Below, piece after piece: positions 8,462 to 15,745 of a DNA stretch of 34,570 nt. Where the stretch lies: NCBI GenBank assembly GCA_003152455.1, contig PMAF01000020.1, positions 9,763 through 44,332 of the forward strand. Direction: 5' to 3'. Within the stretch, counting starts at the first letter, position 1. Each line of letters starts with the position of its first letter. Position numbers and translations under genes: made by a program. Under the pieces are notes generated by a model. That model worked only from the letters and a program-made list of their open reading frames with translations. It had not been told where the DNA came from and did no database searches. Source of the DNA: Hyphomicrobiales bacterium. GTDB lineage: Bacteria; Pseudomonadota; Alphaproteobacteria; Rhizobiales; Xanthobacteraceae.

Positions 8462-8501
8462 TTGATTTAAATCAACCTCACTGGCGGCAACGCCTTATAA
8501 T
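8462..8501 (+). promoter_or_regulatory. FixK/FNR-type promoter: anaerobox plus -10 element
   Basis: TTGATTTAAATCAA at 8462-8475 is a perfect palindrome matching the FNR/FixK consensus TTGAT-N4-ATCAA. TATAAT follows at 8496-8501. Transcription would start near 8508-8510, putting the box centre (8468.5) at about -40 to -41.5, the class II position at which these regulators activate. The leader would be about a dozen bases and carries GGAGG (8511-8515) before the ATG at 8521. In alphaproteobacteria such sites switch genes on at low oxygen. Box, -10 spacing and ribosome site agree with one another, so I consider this well supported. Confidence 0.8.
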
Positions 8502-8520
8502 CTCTTTAATGGAGGAAGAG

Positions 8521-8739
8521 ATGCGCTCGCTCGGTGCCATTCGGAGGATTTTGACTAAACTAGCGGGCAGAATCGCGACCCATCGGCAGTTGTCTCATTT
8601 CAAATGCGGGGATTGCGAAACATCGGAGCGATGCGGGCGGTTGCCAAGCGACAATTGCATTGCACGGATTGAGCAGATTGAACATGATGCCGATAAATCA
8701 CGCTCTCCGTCGCAGCGTGGTTATCAAGCATCTTACTAG
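8521..8739 (+). CDS. Small four-cysteine protein under FixK/FNR-type control
   Basis: A 72-residue basic protein of no family I can name. A helical basic N-terminus (GAIRRILTKLAGRIA) is followed by HFKCGDCETSERCGRLPSDN and then C, giving Cys-x2-Cys-x6-Cys-x7-Cys, which could bind zinc or an iron-sulfur cluster, or act as a thiol switch. I take ATG 8521 because GGAGG lies five bases before it; an in-frame ATG at 8509 would place the start inside that site and at the predicted transcript start. No signal peptide. The promoter implies expression at low oxygen. It stands alone between phage debris and a broken Bug gene. Confidence 0.68.
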   Translation: MRSLGAIRRILTKLAGRIATHRQLSHFKCGDCETSERCGRLPSDNCIARIEQIEHDADKSRSPSQRGYQASY

Positions 8740-8799
8740 TGGCTAGCTTTTTGTCCTAGTTCACCGAGAGCCTGCCAGTGCCTTCGTATTCGAAGGCCG

Positions 8800-9063
8800 T
8801 CAAACCGAATGCCGCGCGCTAGCGGTAAATCGGGTTACCGCTGTTACGCCGATGCCGCCATTCGCTCCAGGCCGGTTCTCCACGATTACGGTTTTGCCCC
8901 ATTGCTCTGAAAGCTTCTGCGCCAAGATGCGGGCGATGATGTCGCTAGTACCGCCCGCCTGATAGGGCGATATGATCGTGACCGTGCGGGATGGGAACTC
9001 GCCTGCGTCAGCAGTTGTGCATACCGACAGCGCGAGCATAACTGCAATAATTCGCCAGAACAT
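8800..9063 (-). pseudogene. Truncated Bug/TTT substrate-binding protein (N-terminal part only)
   Basis: The first 80 or so residues match tripartite-tricarboxylate-transporter binding proteins of the Bug family. A signal peptide ends at TADAGEFPSRT, then come ISPYQAGGTSDIIARILAQK and VIVENRPGANGGIGVTAV. At that point an intact member would continue into an APDGYT-type motif, but the frame turns into FTASARHSV and stops. Bug proteins are normally about 320 residues, so three quarters of the gene is gone. Sequence below 8800 does not restore homology. It is the last element of the minus-strand block starting at the GntR gene, and the break probably dates from the rearrangement that left the phage debris. 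Confidence 0.78.
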
Positions 9064-9133
9064 GACCGTTACCTATTGCTTCCAAGTTCGGTGCTATTTG
9101 ACTCGGCCCTTCGGCATGGACATCAAATATTCC

Positions 9134-9535
9134 TCAATGGGCATCCCGTTCGTCCGTGTACCAGGAAGGTTTTTGCGGGTAGTGGGGCCCATCGTACATT
9201 TCCATAACGATCGTCTCTTCATGGGCGATCGCGGGACCGTGCACATTGCCTTTCGGATTGCAGTAGAAGCAGCCGGCGGTAAGGACGACGCCCGTCGAGG
9301 TGTATTCATATTTTCCTTTCAGGCAGAACATAAACTGATTGGCGGCATGCATATGCGGCTGGGGAATTCCGGCGTCCTTGTCGAATTTTATCAGAGCGAT
9401 CGATGCTCCGGTCTCTTCATTGCGCCAAAGCATCTTTTCATGAACGCCCTTAAGCGATTTCTCGCGCCAGGCGACATTTTCGGATTGAATCAAGATCTCA
9501 TCAAGACGTGGAGCGCCTTCAGGAAGTTTTGTCAT
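9134..9535 (-). CDS. Small cupin-domain protein
   Basis: A 133-residue single-domain cupin. The first cupin motif carries PQPHMHAANQFMFCLKGKYEY with its HxH metal ligands and the following glycine; the second motif is GCFYCNPKGNVHGP with the third histidine. Small cupins of this kind include dioxygenases, isomerases and sensors for aromatic or keto compounds (the ChrR/dihydroxyacetophenone-dioxygenase type is nearest by eye). GAGG lies upstream of the ATG with good spacing. It is separated by 258 bases from the next gene upstream, so it may have its own promoter. Confidence 0.8.
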   Translation of the reverse strand: MTKLPEGAPRLDEILIQSENVAWREKSLKGVHEKMLWRNEETGASIALIKFDKDAGIPQPHMHAANQFMFCLKGKYEYTSTGVVLTAGCFYCNPKGNVHGPAIAHEETIVMEMYDGPHYPQKPSWYTDERDAH

Positions 9536-9793
9536 CGCGACCTCATGTTTGGCTATTGGGCTTTGGAAATTTAAGGACGATTAGAGTGGTGTGATAACGA
9601 CCTCAGAATTGACCATGGTTTGTGCGCGGATAATCGGGGGCTGAAGACATCTCTCGAACTTGATTTTCGGATTTATTGCTTTATTGCAAAATCGAGATGC
9701 GTCAGGGGGCATATGCTAACCACGCTGTTGACGGCGGACTCATTCGAATTCATTCGGCGCGTTCTCATTCAACACTTTAATTACACACCAGTG

Positions 9794-10159
9794 TTATTGA
9801 GCGGGGCCCACAGTGCTCCACGTGACGGATTTCAGCTCGATTAGCCGCGAGAGATAGGTAACGTTTGCCTTGTTCGTTAGTCGATGAACTTCCCGCATTT
9901 CATTTATAAAAACGAACGAGCCAGCCGACTCGTTTGTCGAAATCTTTCTTCCGAAGATCGTCTCGATTTCGTTGTCGCCGCCGCCCAGAGAGACGACCAG
10001 ATAGGGATGGTAGTGAATGTGAAAGTCGATGGTCTGACGCGGCTCAAGTCGGACTTCCCAAAGGCGAATATATTCGTTTTCAAACAGGAGGGTATTTCCG
10101 ATCTCTCCTAATGCGATTCCGCGATCCGCAGCCGCCTTTAATCCATGTTTGTCGTCCAT
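9794..10159 (-). CDS. Small cupin-domain protein
   Basis: A 121-residue protein with a cupin core. DFHIHYHPYLVVSLGGG supplies the histidines of motif 1, and SFVFINEMREVHRL holds the histidine of motif 2. The C-terminus YLSRLIELK is typical of small one-domain cupins. It starts 10 bases after the RidA-like gene and is probably co-transcribed with it. It is only distantly like the next cupin downstream, so this does not look like a recent duplication. Function unknown; metal-dependent oxygenase, isomerase or binding protein are all possible. Confidence 0.72.
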   Translation of the reverse strand: MDDKHGLKAAADRGIALGEIGNTLLFENEYIRLWEVRLEPRQTIDFHIHYHPYLVVSLGGGDNEIETIFGRKISTNESAGSFVFINEMREVHRLTNKANVTYLSRLIELKSVTWSTVGPAQ

Positions 10160-10169
10160 CGGATTGTTC

Positions 10170-10571
10170 CTATTTTACTGGCACGACCGCGATAGCGCTT
10201 ATTTCGATCAGGTAATCGGGCGAAGTCATCTTGGTGACCTCGACCATTGTTGATGCAGGCAGCGGCGGGCTAAAATATTGCGCCCGTACTTTATGAATGG
10301 CCTCAAAGTGCTCCATATTGCGGACATACACATCGACCCGGCATACGTCGTCGAGCGTGCCATCGGCGGCTTCAACGGCCGCCTTTACATTCTCGCAGAC
10401 CTGGCGAGTTTGTTCAGTGATGTCTCCGATGCCGGCAATGCTGCCGTCGGGTCGGCGAGCCGTCATGCCGGATATGAATACAAAACGGCCGGTCGCTTCG
10501 ATCGCGGTTGCGTGCGAGAAAACGCCGTTCGGTTGCCGTAGCTTCGGGCTCGAGATCTGAACTTTAGGCAT
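10170..10571 (-). CDS. RidA/YjgF/UK114 family protein lacking the catalytic arginine
   Basis: A 133-residue RidA-family protein; canonical RidA hydrolyses reactive enamine/imine intermediates in the cytoplasm as a trimer. Visible landmarks are GRFVFISGMTARRPDG, TEQTRQVCENVKAAVEAA, and the C-terminal VEVTKM and LIEISAIAVV. Where canonical RidA has PAR-x-x-VEV, with arginine 105 of E. coli RidA binding the substrate carboxylate, this protein reads PASTMVEV, with serine in that place. It therefore probably belongs to a Rid subgroup without classical deaminase activity. AAGGAA precedes the ATG. It overlaps the Ldh2 gene end by eight bases, so the two are coupled. Confidence 0.88.
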   Translation of the reverse strand: MPKVQISSPKLRQPNGVFSHATAIEATGRFVFISGMTARRPDGSIAGIGDITEQTRQVCENVKAAVEAADGTLDDVCRVDVYVRNMEHFEAIHKVRAQYFSPPLPASTMVEVTKMTSPDYLIEISAIAVVPVK

Positions 10572-11661
10572 GGTGTGTTTCCTTGATGGAGTTCTGAAAT
10601 AGGGTTGTGATCACACCGAGTTCATTTGCGAGGCGGGTCAGCATGGCAATGACAGACGGCTCAAGTTTTACTTCGCCGCCTGACTGCTCGCGACGGCGCC
10701 ATTCCGGCTCTCCAGGCGTAAATAATTGCTCTATGCCAGGGGCACGTTTTCCGCTGCGTATGCGCTCCGCGGACGCGGCGGTCTGCTGGCGAAACCAGTC
10801 GATGTCGCAAAAATGCGCTACGTCGATCGCGATGAAGAGATGTGAGCAGTCATAGGGTACGGTGAAGTCACCATATAGCGGGCGCACCTGCGAGCCCGTC
10901 GTTCCTTGTGACAGCAACCCACACATCAGATCGATTAGGAATGAAAGTCCAAAGCCTTTGGCGCCACCAGATGGAAGCAGCATGCCCGCAATTGCTTCCG
11001 AAGGATTAGTCGTAGGCATGCCTTGTGCGGTCACCGCCCAGGTCGCGGGAATGGAGTCTTTGGCCTTTTCCGCCATGCGAATTTTGCCCATCGCGGCTTT
11101 GCTTGTGGCCATATCGAGTACAATCGGAACCTTGCCGGCAGTCGGCAGCGCGATGGCGATCGGATTATTACCTACGACGCGCTCGGCGCCGCCCGGAGCA
11201 GGCATCAAGGGCCTCGTGTTGCACATCGCAATGCCGATGCAGCCGGCTTCTGCCGCCTGTAATGCATAACGTCCTGCGGTACCGAAATGAAAACCGTGGC
11301 GAACCGACACTATGCCGGCAGCGAACTGTCGTGCTTTATCGATTGCATGGATCATTGCTTGAATGCCGGTCAGTTGCCCGAGCGCATGTCCTGCATCGAG
11401 AACGACCGCTCCCTGGCGTTCCGATACGACCGAAGCGTTGTTAATGTGGGATACGGAGCCTTTCTGTAACCGCTCGATATACATATCGACCAGCATCACA
11501 CCATGCGACGACAACCCTTCGAGATCGGCTTCAACCAGTCCGCGGGCGACCGTTGCGGCGGCCACACTAGGCACGCCAACAGTAAAAAACAGCTGCGCAA
11601 TGAACTCACTGAGTTCCGCGGCAGAAACGGACTGATTCCCAGTCGGAACTTGTACGCTCAT
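10564..11661 (-). CDS. Ldh2-type malate/L-lactate/ureidoglycolate dehydrogenase
   Basis: A 365-residue cytoplasmic NAD(P)-dependent 2-hydroxyacid dehydrogenase of the LDH2/MDH2 family, which is unrelated to classic Rossmann lactate dehydrogenases. Landmarks are EGLSSHGVML near 50, the catalytic-region segment VRHGFHFGTAGRYA, GNNPIAIALP, LDMATSKAAMGKI and GAKGFGLSFLIDLMCGLL. Family members act on malate, lactate, ureidoglycolate, sulfolactate or delta-1-piperideine-2-carboxylate. It overlaps the GntR gene by four bases and the RidA gene by eight. A RidA-like partner and a nitrogen-compound setting make an imine or ureido substrate attractive, but this is inference. Confidence 0.9.
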   Translation of the reverse strand: MSVQVPTGNQSVSAAELSEFIAQLFFTVGVPSVAAATVARGLVEADLEGLSSHGVMLVDMYIERLQKGSVSHINNASVVSERQGAVVLDAGHALGQLTGIQAMIHAIDKARQFAAGIVSVRHGFHFGTAGRYALQAAEAGCIGIAMCNTRPLMPAPGGAERVVGNNPIAIALPTAGKVPIVLDMATSKAAMGKIRMAEKAKDSIPATWAVTAQGMPTTNPSEAIAGMLLPSGGAKGFGLSFLIDLMCGLLSQGTTGSQVRPLYGDFTVPYDCSHLFIAIDVAHFCDIDWFRQQTAASAERIRSGKRAPGIEQLFTPGEPEWRRREQSGGEVKLEPSVIAMLTRLANELGVITTLFQNSIKETHHA

Positions 11662-12389
11662 TTGAGCGTCTTTCTGTTCATCATTCGCGGGTCTACATGA
11701 GCTTTGCTGGCTTCCAACGCCACCGCCACTTTATCGAGCGTCCGGGTGATGTGCATGCGATTGAGATCAAGCGTCTTATCGACGTCACGGTTAAGTGCCG
11801 CCCGCATCAACTGCTTGTGCTCAGTCACATCGTCGCGAAGCGGGCTGCTCGACATAATCGACAGAGCGACGTATCGCTCGGCCTGTTCGAAAAGACGCGA
11901 ACGGATAGAAAGGAGAGTGGGGGCCCCGCAGGCAGATACTAGTGCGGTATGAAAATCCGCGTGTTCCTTGCTCCAAGCTTCGCTAATGGCAGCGGTATTA
12001 GCCGGATCGATCTTACTTTGCCGGGACAACCGGTGGAACGCGCTGAGGAGATTGGCCTCCCACTCGACGCCGCCTTTTTCGAGCGACCAGCGTAGCGCGA
12101 TACTTTCGATTTCAATGCGGGTGTTCATTAGGTCGAGCAGGTTTTCTCGAGAAACCTCAGAAACCCTAAACCCCTTATTTTGCTCTAGTTCGACGAGCCC
12201 CTCGGCTTCAAGCCGCATCAAGGCTTCGCGAATAGGACTAGCGCCCATCCCGTAACGTTCGCGGAGCGCTTCCACGCGTAACCGTTCGTTTGGCATCAAC
12301 CTGCAGGCTATGATGTCGGAGCGGAGCTGAGTCAAAGCTGACGCATTCAAGGTCTGAGAGGCGTCGGACTCGGCGAGCGAAGATGGCAT
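11658..12389 (-). CDS. GntR family transcriptional regulator (FadR/FCD type)
   Basis: About 243 residues. The N-terminal winged helix includes LRSDIIACRLMPNERLRVEALRERYGMGASPIREALMRLEAEGLVE, the classic GntR DNA-binding signature (given here in outline), followed by an alpha-helical FCD ligand domain with metal-type acid and histidine positions (DLMNTRIEIESIAL, EHADFHTALVSACG). I place the start at 12389, where GGGAGG sits four bases upstream; the open frame runs on to 12485 without a ribosome site. It is transcribed divergently from the SsuABC-type importer and starts an operon with Ldh2, RidA and cupins. FCD regulators are usually repressors released by a carboxylate. Confidence 0.9.
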   Translation of the reverse strand: MPSSLAESDASQTLNASALTQLRSDIIACRLMPNERLRVEALRERYGMGASPIREALMRLEAEGLVELEQNKGFRVSEVSRENLLDLMNTRIEIESIALRWSLEKGGVEWEANLLSAFHRLSRQSKIDPANTAAISEAWSKEHADFHTALVSACGAPTLLSIRSRLFEQAERYVALSIMSSSPLRDDVTEHKQLMRAALNRDVDKTLDLNRMHITRTLDKVAVALEASKAHVDPRMMNRKTLK

Positions 12390-12434
12390 TAAACCTCCCG
12401 ACAGAGCCGTCTCTAATGCGGTGGCCCGAAGTTG

Positions 12435-12468
12435 TTTTATCGAGATAATCCACCTTTTATCGATAATC
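12435..12468. promoter_or_regulatory. Two 20-bp-phased direct repeats, candidate GntR operator
   Basis: TTTTATCGAGATAATC at 12435-12450 and TTTTATCGATAATC at 12455-12468 are near-identical direct repeats that start exactly 20 bases apart, two helix turns. The second contains the palindrome TTATCGATAA and the first a near-palindromic version. They lie 46 bases upstream of the GntR start and 86 upstream of the divergent SsuA-type gene, where a shared operator would be expected. An AT-rich stretch follows. Assigning them to this GntR protein is inference. Confidence 0.55.
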
Positions 12469-12553
12469 AAATAAATTTTCGGCAATCGATTGACGAGGCG
12501 ACTTTTTCAATGGCAGCATGACAATTCAGTCCTGCAACGAGGGGAGAGTTTGC

Positions 12554-13588
12554 ATGAACGCGTGGTCTCGGTGGATCGCGGGCACATTGTGCTCCATATC
12601 GCTAGTCGCCTTGCTGCCGGGCGTGGCTGCGGCGCAAGGTTCTCCGCCAACTCTGACCAAGGTCGTATTCTCGCTGGATTTCATTCCGCTGGGGCGGCAT
12701 GCAGCGTGGTATGCAGCGCTGGCCGAAGGCTATTATAAGGACGAAGGCCTCGATGTTTCGATCATCCCCTCGCAAGGGACGGCGCAGGTGATCCAAGCAG
12801 TAGAATCGGGTACCGCGAACATCGGCTTTGTCGATGTTCCAAGTGTGGTCATTGCGCGGGGCAATGGATCGAAACTCAAGATCGTGGCGGTGAACTACGG
12901 CAAGGCACCTTATGCCGTCTTCAGTCTGGCTAACGGTGCGAATGTCACCCAACCGAAACAGTTGGAGGGCCTAAATCTCGGAAGTGGAGCAGGAAGCTTC
13001 ACGCCGAAAATCATCGAAGGTTTCATGGCCCAGAAAGGACTCGATCCGAAAAAGCTTACGATCAGCAACGTGGCTCCGCCTGCTCGCGCAGCTACTCTGT
13101 TATCTGGAAAAATCCCAGCGATTGAGTTTTTCGTAATGGCAAAGCCAGGTCTTGAAGCAGCAGCAAGGTCGTCAAATACGGAGCTGCGCACCCTGTTGCT
13201 TGCAGATCATGGTCTCGAGCTCTATGGCAACGGCATTGCCGCGACTGAGGACTATATCGCCAAAAATCCAGATGTCTTGAAACGCTTCGTTCGTGCGTCG
13301 CTGAAGGGCTGGAAATTCACGATTGGAAATCCTGAGAAGGCTGCGGCAGATCAGATCAAGTACATTCCGACCCTGAAGCCAGAAGTCATTGTCGCGGAAA
13401 TCAAGGTGGTCAGCGATCTCGCGGTAACCGTTGAAACAAAAAAGAATGGTTTGGGTTGGTTTGACCCGGCGAAAATGAAGGCCAACCTAGACTTCGTCGA
13501 GAAGTACATCGGGGTAAGCGGCAAACCGCCGGTCGCGACCGATCTTTATGCAAGCGGATATCTTCCGACGCCGCCTATTATGCCTTAG
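12554..13588 (+). CDS. SsuA/NMT1-type ABC transporter substrate-binding protein
   Basis: A periplasmic binding protein of 344 residues. A signal peptide of about 25 residues ends in VAAAQ. The mature part opens with FSLDFIPLGRHAAWYAALAEGYYKDEGLDV, the shared signature of the NMT1/THI5 and SsuA/TauA group (shown in outline), then GTAQVIQAVESGTANIGFVD. Such proteins bind pyrimidine precursors, sulfonates, aromatic acids or nitriles. I use ATG 12554, which has GGGGAGAG just upstream and gives a clean signal peptide. It leads the importer operon with ATPase and permease, opposite the GntR regulator. Confidence 0.92.
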   Translation: MNAWSRWIAGTLCSISLVALLPGVAAAQGSPPTLTKVVFSLDFIPLGRHAAWYAALAEGYYKDEGLDVSIIPSQGTAQVIQAVESGTANIGFVDVPSVVIARGNGSKLKIVAVNYGKAPYAVFSLANGANVTQPKQLEGLNLGSGAGSFTPKIIEGFMAQKGLDPKKLTISNVAPPARAATLLSGKIPAIEFFVMAKPGLEAAARSSNTELRTLLLADHGLELYGNGIAATEDYIAKNPDVLKRFVRASLKGWKFTIGNPEKAAADQIKYIPTLKPEVIVAEIKVVSDLAVTVETKKNGLGWFDPAKMKANLDFVEKYIGVSGKPPVATDLYASGYLPTPPIMP

Positions 13589-14411
13589 GAAGCAGGCCAT
13601 TCAGAGTCACGCTCAACTAGATCCTCAGGGGCGGGCTAACTCCGCCCCTGTTCCGTTCGGGCATTTCAAGGACGTCCATCAGTCCTTCAAACGCTCCGGG
13701 CAGACGCCCCTCGTTGCGATTAAGAACATTACGTTCGACCTGAAGGCTGGACACCTAGTTACCTTGCTTGGGCCGAGCGGTTGCGGAAAAACGACGTTTC
13801 TTAAAATTGTCGCTGGCTTGATTTCCGCCTCCGGTGGGACGATCCAAATTAATGGGCGCGATGTAGCCGAACCCCAACCTGATTTCGGAGTTGTTTTCCA
13901 GCAAGCAAACTTGATGCCTTGGCGGTCCATTCTGGATAATGTCTTGTTCCCGATGGAGATCCTTCGACGCTCTGACGCGGCCGCCAAGCTGCGCGCGCAA
14001 GAACTGCTCGCGCTAGTTGGGCTCGAAGGCTTCGAGCAGTCCTACCCCTCACAGCTTTCCGGTGGCATGCAGCAGCGGGTCGCGCTTTGTCGCGCCCTGA
14101 TTCATAAACCGAAGCTGTTACTGATGGATGAGCCGTTCGGCGCGCTTGACGAGCTTACACGAATGGAGATGCAGGATTTGCTCCTCGACATTCGCGTAAA
14201 GACGGATGCGACGGTCATGTTCGTCACCCACAGCATCAGCGAAGCTGTCTACATTTCCGATGTTGTCGCGGTCTTAAGCAAACGACCATCTGTCATCGCT
14301 GACTATATCGTGGTCAATTTGCCGTATCCGCGGTCCGCGGAAATCCGCTATTCCGCCGAATTTACGGACCTCGAGCATCGGGCCGGACGCGCGCTTGGTA
14401 TTACACGATGA
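13548..14411 (+). CDS. SsuB/TauB-type ABC transporter ATP-binding protein
   Basis: A cytoplasmic ATPase. Walker A GPSGCGKTT is at 75-83, Q-loop FQQANLMPWRS near 118, signature LSGGMQQRVALCRAL near 167 and Walker B LLLMDEPFGALDE near 185, with switch histidine in VTHSISEA. The recognisable ATPase domain begins only about residue 37. The only in-frame ATG is at 13548, inside the preceding gene with a 41-base overlap and no clear ribosome site, so the first 36 residues are doubtful; a rare start codon or a small sequence error is possible. A strong hairpin lies at 13626-13650 in this uncertain part. Confidence 0.9.
   Translation: MQADIFRRRLLCLRKQAIQSHAQLDPQGRANSAPVPFGHFKDVHQSFKRSGQTPLVAIKNITFDLKAGHLVTLLGPSGCGKTTFLKIVAGLISASGGTIQINGRDVAEPQPDFGVVFQQANLMPWRSILDNVLFPMEILRRSDAAAKLRAQELLALVGLEGFEQSYPSQLSGGMQQRVALCRALIHKPKLLLMDEPFGALDELTRMEMQDLLLDIRVKTDATVMFVTHSISEAVYISDVVAVLSKRPSVIADYIVVNLPYPRSAEIRYSAEFTDLEHRAGRALGITR
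13626..13650 (+). promoter_or_regulatory. Stable hairpin between binding-protein and ATPase genes
   Basis: CAGGGGCGG at 13626-13634 pairs perfectly with CCGCCCCTG at 13642-13650, with a seven-base loop. A GC-rich nine-pair stem like this after the binding-protein stop (13588) is a frequent device in ABC operons: it protects the upstream message or slows read-through so that binding protein exceeds ATPase and permease. No T run follows, so it is not a classical full terminator. It may instead lie inside the ATPase reading frame if ATG 13548 is used. Confidence 0.6.
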
Positions 14412-15172
14412 CATTTCGTGACGTCAGAAATGCCATCTACCCATTGGTTGGAATCTCCGCCATCTTGCTGATCTGGCAACTTTACACGCATTTTCTCGGC
14501 ATCAACCGTATTGTTCTGCCTAGCCCCTTGGATATCCTATGGGCATCGATAAGCAATTGGGATGTCCTGCTGCGAGAAAGTTGGCCGACGTTTCTTGAAA
14601 GCGTGTTGGGGTTTGCTTTGGCCGTTGCGATAGGCATCCCGTTTGCCGTCTGCGTCGCGAATTCTCGTGTGCTGAATCTCACGCTGTATCCGATTTTGAT
14701 TGCCACGCAATCTATCCCAAAAGTCGCCGTCGCTCCCATTATTCTGGTCTGGTTCGGATTGGGCATGCAATCAAAACTCGTGATCGCATTTCTGGTCGCG
14801 TTTTTCCCGATCGTCGTCGATACCGCAGCGGGAATGCGTGCGACACCTGTAGGTTTGCTTGAGCTTGCCCGTTCGCTGCGAGCTTCGTCACTTCAAATAT
14901 TTTTGAAAGTTCAGTTTCCCGCGGCTTTGCCCTTCATATTTGCGGGCGCCAAAGTCGCGGTGACGTTGGCCGTTATCGGAGCGGTCATCGGAGAATTCAT
15001 TGGATCCGTCGGCGGATTGGGAAACTTGCTTCTAACCGCGAATTCACAGCTGGACAGTCCCTTGGCTTGGGCCGCGCTCATCTGGCTGAGTGTGCTAGGA
15101 ATCCTACTGTTTGGGGCGGTAGTGATTGCGGAGCGAATCGTTATGCCCTGGTCCGACGTCGGGCACCATTAA
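14408..15172 (+). CDS. SsuC/TauC-type ABC transporter permease
   Basis: A 254-residue inner-membrane permease with about six hydrophobic segments. The EAA-like ATPase-contact loop reads ELARSLRASSLQIFLKVQFPAALPFIFAG (residues about 155-183, shown in outline), typical of binding-protein-dependent permeases for sulfonates, taurine or nitrate. It overlaps the ATPase stop by four bases (ATGA). As only one permease is encoded, the channel would be a homodimer. It ends the operon; the next gene lies on the other strand. Confidence 0.93.
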   Translation: MTFRDVRNAIYPLVGISAILLIWQLYTHFLGINRIVLPSPLDILWASISNWDVLLRESWPTFLESVLGFALAVAIGIPFAVCVANSRVLNLTLYPILIATQSIPKVAVAPIILVWFGLGMQSKLVIAFLVAFFPIVVDTAAGMRATPVGLLELARSLRASSLQIFLKVQFPAALPFIFAGAKVAVTLAVIGAVIGEFIGSVGGLGNLLLTANSQLDSPLAWAALIWLSVLGILLFGAVVIAERIVMPWSDVGHH

Positions 15173-15331
15173 CCGATGAACCTAAGTGGCCGTTTCGTTC
15201 TTTCCTGCCTCTTTATTGGTGGTCCTAGGTAGCGTTCATGCGACCGACATTCGCAGAATGAATGATTATGGAATGTTGCGCACCAATGGAATGAGTAGGT
15301 GCTCTTTTTAGTTTCGAAGCACTCGGCGCCG

Positions 15332-15745
15332 TCAGGGAGGGGATGCCAGCTCTACCAGTTCGATTACGACGTTGCCTGTTGATTTTGGGTCGATGAACGC
15401 AATACGTGAATTTGCATGGCCGATCCGTGGCTGCTCGTCGATTAGTTTAACGCCTTTTCGTTTGAGCTCGTCCAAGGCATCCTCGATGTCTTCGACCTCA
15501 AGACAAATGTGAAACAGGCCCTCTCCATGTTCCGCAATCCAGCGCGCGGTCTCCGTGTTGTCGCCATCAGACTCCAAGAGTTCAATATAAGTCTGCCCGA
15601 CCGGATACATCGCCAGCCGTGTATTGTATTGTGGTAGGTATTCTTCGTATTCGAGGCTGAGACCTATCTTCGCTTCGAATATTTCTCGGAATTGTGCCAT
15701 GCTCTTGACGGCAATTGCGATGTGCTCGATACGTTTGATCTTCAT
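15332..15745 (-). CDS. VOC-family protein, methylmalonyl-CoA epimerase-like
   Basis: A 137-residue vicinal-oxygen-chelate protein with two beta-alpha-beta-beta-beta modules. Module 1 carries IEHIAIAV and YIELLES; module 2 carries LFHICLEVEDIEDALDELK and VVIELVEL. These give the His/Glu metal ligands of methylmalonyl-CoA epimerases and glyoxalase relatives, and the GEGLFHICLEV stretch is the epimerase hallmark. I start it at ATG 15745 because GAGG lies seven bases upstream; the frame stays open to 15829 without such a site. It stands alone on this strand between two + operons. Function in CoA-ester epimerisation is likely but not certain. Confidence 0.83.
   Translation of the reverse strand: MKIKRIEHIAIAVKSMAQFREIFEAKIGLSLEYEEYLPQYNTRLAMYPVGQTYIELLESDGDNTETARWIAEHGEGLFHICLEVEDIEDALDELKRKGVKLIDEQPRIGHANSRIAFIDPKSTGNVVIELVELASPP

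Noticed and set aside
8740-8799. Possible C-terminal fragment on the minus strand in the frame next to the broken Bug gene (ends EGTGRLSVN)
   Set aside because: About 20 residues with no recognisable family; too short to support a gene or a fusion.
9620-9844. Open frame of 74 codons on the + strand in the gap between the two cupin genes
   Set aside because: No ribosome site, no family features, and its end runs into the antisense of the cupin gene; treated as non-coding.
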